Source of the DNA: Deltaproteobacteria bacterium
Lineage (GTDB): Bacteria; Desulfobacterota; Dissulfuribacteria; Dissulfuribacterales; UBA3076
Direction: 5' to 3'
DNA: 7,909 nt
NCBI GenBank assembly: GCA_013138705.1
Contig: WTCF01000175.1
Coordinates: 1 to 7,909 of the forward strand
Made by a program: the position numbers and the translations under genes. The notes under the pieces were generated by a model that saw nothing but the letters and a program-made list of their open reading frames with translations, was not told where the DNA came from and ran no database searches. Position 1 is the first letter of the stretch. Each line of letters starts with the position of its first letter. This document shows, in pieces, positions 4,601 to 7,909 of the stretch.

Positions 4601-5224
4601 ATGAACATTACCGCAATATTCGTTGAATTATTAATAATTGGCCTGGGGGTACTCTGCTGGCTAGTTCTTTTTGTCGCATACATTTTGGGACTAAATTTGG
4701 ATTCTTCATTTTTTCAAATCAATCCGATACTTATAGCCCCATTGACAGCAGTAACTTATATACTCGGCATTGTAGCTGACAGGCTAATAAGAGATCCATT
4801 CGTTTATCTAGTTGAAAAACCAGCACAAAAAAAAGTTCATAAAGAATATGCGGAAAAAATTGATAAAATCAAAAAGTTGAGTACAGCTATAAACAAACCC
4901 TTGGCAGCAATGGAATTAGAAAAATATGTTCGTGCTAATAGCCAAGATCTGGGTCAAAAAATAGATTACAACAGAAATCGTTTAAGGATATGTCGCTCAT
5001 GGATACTTCATTTTCTTTTAATTACCATCGCTTTTTACGCTTGGAACAACAAGGTCAAAGTCCTCGATAGTTCTCAGCAGAATTGGATTGTAATAACTGG
5101 AATTATTCTTTTCTCAGTTACACTTTATACAGCCATAAAGCTATCAATAGACCATCAGCGAGATATAATTGAATCCAGTGAAATCATATTGGCCAATAAA
5201 AAGGCAACCATAAAGGACAGTTAA
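4601..5224 (+). CDS. hypothetical membrane protein, probably four transmembrane segments
   Basis: 207 residues. The ATG is preceded by AGGA (4590-4593) with 7 nt spacing. Hydrophobic segments lie at about 6-29, 41-60, 133-148 and 162-180. A charged, Lys/Glu-rich central loop (about 61-132) is likely helical and cytoplasmic. Noticeable patterns are ILGIVADRLIRD (54-65), at the end of TM2, and YNRNRLRICRSW (123-134), leading into TM3. A Gly-x-x-x-Asp-Arg-Leu turn and an Arg-rich R-x-R-x-R entry to a TM also occur in uncharacterised bacterial membrane proteins, but I cannot assign a named family. The gene is visibly more AT-rich than its neighbours, suggesting separate acquisition. It has its own promoter and a possible terminator, so it is probably a single-gene unit. 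Function unknown. Confidence 0.8.
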   Translation: MNITAIFVELLIIGLGVLCWLVLFVAYILGLNLDSSFFQINPILIAPLTAVTYILGIVADRLIRDPFVYLVEKPAQKKVHKEYAEKIDKIKKLSTAINKPLAAMELEKYVRANSQDLGQKIDYNRNRLRICRSWILHFLLITIAFYAWNNKVKVLDSSQQNWIVITGIILFSVTLYTAIKLSIDHQRDIIESSEIILANKKATIKDS

Positions 5225-5240
5225 CCATCGGCTGCACTTG

Positions 5241-5263
5241 ACCCGCGTATCTTGGCGGGTTTT
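5241..5263 (+). terminator. possible rho-independent terminator after the membrane-protein gene
   Basis: ACCCGC (5241-5246), an 8-nt loop and GCGGGT (5255-5260) form a 6-bp GC-rich stem beginning 17 bp after the stop. It is followed by a short T-run (four T in all, counting the last base of the stem). The T-run is short, so the call is moderate. Confidence 0.5.
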
Positions 5264-5390
5264 GGAGTACTGCCACACTTATCAACTTCGGCCAGGTAAT
5301 CGGTCATGACCGGCGGGCAAGAGAATTTAGGGGACGGAGTTAGTTTAATAATTTAATTAACGTTGATTTGCGAGTTGCTATCATGGTAGC

Positions 5391-5923
5391 ATGCCTCGAC
5401 ACAGACGACTCAATATGCCCGGTGCGATTAATCATGTCATCACCAGGGGTTTGAATCGCCAAGATATTTTTCTTGAAGACTGCGACTGGAATGACTTTCT
5501 TGGTCAACTTGAAAAGAATCTTTCTTTGACTGGCTGCAGGTGTTGCTTATCCGCACAAGTAATAGACCCCTTGGGGATCTGATGCGGAAAGTTCTCACTG
5601 GTTATGCTATCTCCTTTTTCGGTATTTGAAGTGCATAATCCGGGTTAACCGTCGACATGGGCGGCATGGTTATCTCTATCAGAACCGCTACCCCAGTTAA
5701 ATAATCATCATGTTTCAAAATACCATGCCGAACCTTGACTTAATTCCCGGTCCTTCCATATTGTCAGATTATGCCATTTAGATTTAACGGGGCAAGCAAA
5801 TCAATACTGTGCCAGGAGGATGGATATTTCCTTGAGTTGGTGTGGTATATTGAAGATGGTTTCAATATGGGGAGACGTGAAGATTTGACAGGTGGTGGTC
5901 TGAGACGAAGCGCAAGGTGGTTG
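5391..5923 (+). pseudogene. REP-associated (Y1, IS200-like) transposase, shattered
   Basis: Pieces of one transposase appear in order but in changing frames. From 5391 comes MPRHRRLNMPGAINHVITRG and then LNRQDIFLEDCDWNDFL, the family N-terminus. From 5543 in another frame comes LLIRTSNRPLGDLMRKVLTG, then YAISF and a TGA at 5627. From 5641 in the third frame comes RVNRRHGRHGYLYQNRY. After an insertion (5691-5792) come KSILCQEDGYFLELVWYI and GRREDLTGGGLRRSARWL, ending near 5923. These families cut and rejoin single strands at REP-like hairpins using an HUH motif and a catalytic Tyr. The piece that should hold HUH ('pNHfHLL', expected at about 5543) is deleted, and C-terminal sequence is lost as well. 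It cannot be functional. Upstream, an AT-rich imperfect palindrome (5339-5361) may belong to the element. Confidence 0.85.
5691..5792. mobile_element. 102-bp insertion with short terminal inverted repeats (small MITE-like)
   Basis: This segment interrupts the transposase remnant between '...YLYQNRY' and 'KSILCQED', which are adjacent in intact relatives. Its ends, CCCCAGTTAAAT (5691-5702) and ATTTAACGGGG (5782-5792), are inverted repeats with one extra base. It contains no ORF. No target-site duplication is evident. An insertion is clear from the split protein; calling it a MITE is inference. Confidence 0.55.
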
Positions 5924-5938
5924 GGAAGGTGTTTTGGG

Positions 5939-6607
5939 ATGAAGAAAAAGACATTCTTGAGTTGGAGTAGTGGTAAGGATAGCGCATGGGCTTTGCATGC
6001 CCTGCGGCAGGATCCGGAGATTGACCTCCTTGGCCTCTTCACCGTTGTGAACAAGGCATATGGCCGTGTATCCATGCACGCAACCAGAGCGGACCGGTTG
6101 AAACGCCAAGCGGATGCACTGGATCTGGCCCTCCAAATTATCAACATTCCTCATCCATGCGGTAACGAAGAATGCGATGCCATCATGCGGTCGTTCGTTG
6201 ACAGCGCCAATGAAAACGGAATTGAGTGCATGGCCTTCGGAGACCTCTTTCTTCAAGACATTAGAGAATATCGTGAAAACCAACTGCGGGGAACAGGAAT
6301 CAGACCTATATTTCCCATCTGGAACATTCCTACGAACATTCTGGCAGAACAGATGTTGTCGTCCGGTGTTGAGGCATATATCAGTTGCGTTGACCCCCGA
6401 AAAGTGCATGGGGCCCTGGCTGGCCGCCGGTGGTCAAAGGCACTGCTAAAGGAATTCCCTGAAAACGTTGATCCATGTGGCGAAAATGGAGAGTTTCACA
6501 CGATTGTTGTTGGTGGACCGATGTTCCGAGAATCGATTCCTATCCACATCGGTGAAACCGTCGAGCGAGAGGGTTTTGTTTTTACGGACATAATCCCCGA
6601 AAATTGA
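5939..6607 (+). CDS. Dph6-like PP-loop ATP-binding protein (diphthine--ammonia ligase / ATP_bind_4 family)
   Basis: 222 residues, the usual size of bacterial members. At the N-terminus is the PP-loop SWSSGKDSAW (8-17), which holds ATP pyrophosphate in this adenine-nucleotide alpha-hydrolase fold. Then come VSMHATR (44-50), AFGDLFLQDIREYRE (99-113), PIFPIW (123-128) and the family hallmark DPCGENGEFHT (178-188). In eukaryotes and archaea Dph6 amidates diphthine on elongation factor 2. Bacteria have no diphthamide, so the substrate here is unknown; adenylation and amidation of some carboxylate is the fair inference. I start at 5939, with GGGAAGGTG about 8 nt upstream. A longer in-frame start at 5771 only adds 56 residues of transposase debris. 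An attC-like site begins 7 bp after the stop. The gene looks intact. Confidence 0.9.
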   Translation: MKKKTFLSWSSGKDSAWALHALRQDPEIDLLGLFTVVNKAYGRVSMHATRADRLKRQADALDLALQIINIPHPCGNEECDAIMRSFVDSANENGIECMAFGDLFLQDIREYRENQLRGTGIRPIFPIWNIPTNILAEQMLSSGVEAYISCVDPRKVHGALAGRRWSKALLKEFPENVDPCGENGEFHTIVVGGPMFRESIPIHIGETVEREGFVFTDIIPEN

Positions 6608-6614
6608 AAGGAAT

Positions 6615-6675
6615 GTCGAACCAGCTGCTTTCAGCCGATGCAAAAAAGCTGTGCGGCTGAGGCGCAACGTTGAGC
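6615..6675 (+). other. attC-like (59-base-element type) recombination site
   Basis: A 61-bp imperfect palindrome. It starts GTCGAAC (6615-6621, one base off the RYYYAAC inverse core) and ends GTTGAGC (6669-6675, full match to the GTTRRRY core). Inside, TCAGCCG pairs with CGGCTGA, and an outer TGC pairs with GCA across small bulges, as in L''/L' boxes. An A-rich spacer (AAAAAAG) closes the stem. Length, order and position directly behind a single ORF match integron gene cassettes, which end in attC. No integrase and no second clear attC is in the window, so it could be a stray cassette or an unrelated palindrome. Confidence 0.55.
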
Positions 6676-6692
6676 ATAGGAACAATGAACAA

Positions 6693-7421
6693 ATGACATT
6701 TTCTAAAGATAGAATAAAGGCCATTTTATTCGACTATGGAAATACATTAATTGAATTTGGTCCGAGCCAAATAAAGGTTCAGTATGCCACTCTTGAGAAG
6801 GAATTGAGGAGGATGTTCGGCTACTGCAATTCTTCCCATTTAAAAGATATCCGTGACCGTCAAGCCTTGGCTCCTTTTACCAGCGGATTTAGAGAGAATG
6901 ATCTAAAGTCTATTACTGAGGAGCTGATTCGAGAGATATACAACGTAGTTCCAAAAGAAAGTCAGATCAATGCATTGATCCAAGCACGTTATAAATCATT
7001 CGTCAATGTTGTGAAACTTTCTAGTGATGTATTACAGTTGCTTAAAAAAGTTAATAAACGATATCGGTTAGGGCTTGTATCGAACTATCCCTGCAGTCGC
7101 TCTATTCAGCATAGTCTTATGAAATTAGGGCTTTCGGATATTTTGGAAGCCGTGGTTATTTCGGGAGATGTTGGCTATGTAAAACCTCATGCGAAGCCCT
7201 TTAAAGCCATTTTAAATCTTCTCAGCCTTCGCCCAAAAGAGTGTGTCTATGTCGGTGACAATTGGCTGGCTGATGTTCAAGGCGCCAAGCGTATGGGAAT
7301 GTACTCTATCCTAATTGAACAGTACACGCCCTATGAAAGTTTCGATCCCGTCAACGGAGACCATAACCCGGATGTAACGATAAAAAACCTTAATGAGCTT
7401 GAAGAGTTGTTATTACGCTAA
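6693..7421 (+). CDS. HAD-superfamily hydrolase (phosphatase-like)
   Basis: 242 residues from the ATG at 6693, with AGGAAC (6678-6683) 9 nt before it. The longer in-frame ATG at 6651 lies inside the attC-like palindrome and is rejected. All four HAD motifs are visible: ILFDYGNTL (nucleophile Asp14, Thr18), LVSNYP (Ser130), GDVGYVKPHAKPF (Lys164) and YVGDNWLADVQGAKRMGM (Asp189, Asp194). The insert between motifs I and II is helical, the C1 cap type seen in haloacid dehalogenase and phosphoglycolate phosphatase relatives. Position +2 after the nucleophile is Gly16, not the Asp general acid of classic phosphatases; this variant occurs in other HAD proteins and leaves the substrate uncertain. The gene is co-oriented with its neighbours but separated by 85 and 73 bp. 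Confidence 0.9.
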   Translation: MTFSKDRIKAILFDYGNTLIEFGPSQIKVQYATLEKELRRMFGYCNSSHLKDIRDRQALAPFTSGFRENDLKSITEELIREIYNVVPKESQINALIQARYKSFVNVVKLSSDVLQLLKKVNKRYRLGLVSNYPCSRSIQHSLMKLGLSDILEAVVISGDVGYVKPHAKPFKAILNLLSLRPKECVYVGDNWLADVQGAKRMGMYSILIEQYTPYESFDPVNGDHNPDVTIKNLNELEELLLR

Positions 7422-7494
7422 TTAAAAGGTGATGCCAGCGTTGGGACGACAGGGGATTGAAAAATAGTAAAATATTACTGAGATAAGGCCACAG

Positions 7495-7909
7495 ATGACT
7501 AAGAAGAAAGATTGGACCAAAGGCGATTTACTAAACGTATCAAGCTCCTACTGGCGGGGATGTTCTCTGCAGGCAGGAGTACGACTCGGAATCTTTACAG
7601 CGATTGATGATGGATACTTAAGCCTGTCTGATATTGCCACAAAAATTGAAGCTGATGAGCGTGGAGCTGAACATCTTCTTAATGCACTCTCTGCTATGGG
7701 ACTCTTGGTTAAGGGGGATGACTATTACAAAAATTCGTCAGCTTCTCTGGAGTTTCTTTCTAGTAAATCCCCAAAGTATATTGGTTACATTATTCTTCAC
7801 CACCATCATATTTTAGACGGTTGGGCACAACTACATGAAGCAGTCAAAACTGGAAGACCAATAGAAAAACGTTCGTATGGGGAGGAATTTGAGCGAGAAT
7901 GTTTTCTCA
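7495..7909 (+). CDS. SAM-dependent O-methyltransferase, N-terminal part (3'-truncated by window edge)
   Basis: 138 codons are open from the ATG at 7495 (AAGG at 7485-7488, 6 nt upstream) to the edge. The protein has the N-terminal dimerisation/winged-helix domain of plant-type and acetylserotonin-type O-methyltransferases. It reads SYWRGCSLQAGVRLGIFTAI, then the helix-turn 'LSLSDIATKIEADERGAEHL', LNALSAMGLL and YYKNSSASLEFL, the usual 'a..lGiFd.l..g..t..eiA..l..d.r....lL.aL.a.Gll' pattern. A HHHH run lies at residues 102-105, in the linker before the SAM-binding Rossmann domain, which is beyond the window. The substrate is unknown. The C-terminal end of what appears to be a protein of the same family is at 3-167, so this organism may carry tandem or dispersed paralogues. 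Confidence 0.85.
   Translation, partial: MTKKKDWTKGDLLNVSSSYWRGCSLQAGVRLGIFTAIDDGYLSLSDIATKIEADERGAEHLLNALSAMGLLVKGDDYYKNSSASLEFLSSKSPKYIGYIILHHHHILDGWAQLHEAVKTGRPIEKRSYGEEFERECFL

Noticed and set aside
5771..5938. N-terminal extension of the Dph6-like protein
   Set aside because: The extra 56 residues are transposase fragments. The family length and the ribosome site favour 5939.
5801..6409. 202-codon minus-strand frame
   Set aside because: Antisense to the Dph6-like gene and the transposase remnant, with no recognisable motif.
6114..6449. 111-codon plus-strand frame inside the Dph6-like gene
   Set aside because: Shifted-frame shadow of a gene with intact PP-loop and C-terminal hallmarks.
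7634..7816. 60-codon plus-strand frame
   Set aside because: Out-of-frame shadow inside the methyltransferase that is open from 7495.

Overview
The window looks like an accessory region of a mid-GC Gram-negative bacterial chromosome, full of small mobile elements. Desulfobacterota is my best guess. It rests on the mixture of REP-associated (Y1) transposase debris, a four-helix-bundle IVS-type cassette, AbiE and VapBC modules, an attC-like site and a hairpin MITE of the widespread CTGGATTCCGGC type. No rRNA, tRNA or marker gene fixes the taxonomy.

Layout. The left edge (3-167) is the C-terminal end of a SAM-dependent O-methyltransferase, and the right edge (7495-7909) is the N-terminal end of another protein that appears to be of the same family. 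Between them lie: (i) 168-952, without an intact gene: a 148-bp MITE with a target-site duplication, a decayed four-helix-bundle cassette inside 14-bp inverted repeats, and about 330 bp of unassigned sequence; (ii) 953-1644, a complete Phd/VapB-VapC toxin-antitoxin operon with promoter and candidate operator; (iii) 1833-3884, a complete AbiEi-AbiEii toxin-antitoxin operon on the minus strand, bracketed by about 85-bp imperfect direct repeats, with a transposase-like fragment between the left repeat and the toxin; (iv) 3823-4467, a small ORF, a cutA gene whose centre has been deleted, and unassigned DNA with a C9 tract; (v) 4601-5224, an AT-rich orphan gene for a probable four-TM membrane protein with its own promoter and a possible terminator; (vi) 5391-5923, a shattered REP-associated transposase that lost its HUH motif and carries a 102-bp insertion; (vii) 5939-6607, an intact Dph6-like PP-loop ATPase, followed by a 61-bp attC-like site (6615-6675) and an intact HAD hydrolase (6693-7421).

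How it fits together. The two toxin-antitoxin operons are self-contained and probably autoregulated. The Dph6-like and HAD genes and the right-hand methyltransferase are co-oriented but separated by gaps of 73-85 bp, so a common pathway cannot be claimed. The strongest themes are repeated decay by internal deletion (termini kept, centre lost) and several repeat-bounded small modules. I see no CRISPR array, and no clear new multi-gene system. The most unusual items are the repeat-bracketed AbiE locus, the attC-like site without an integrase, the related ends of the MITE and the four-helix cassette, and the orphan membrane protein.
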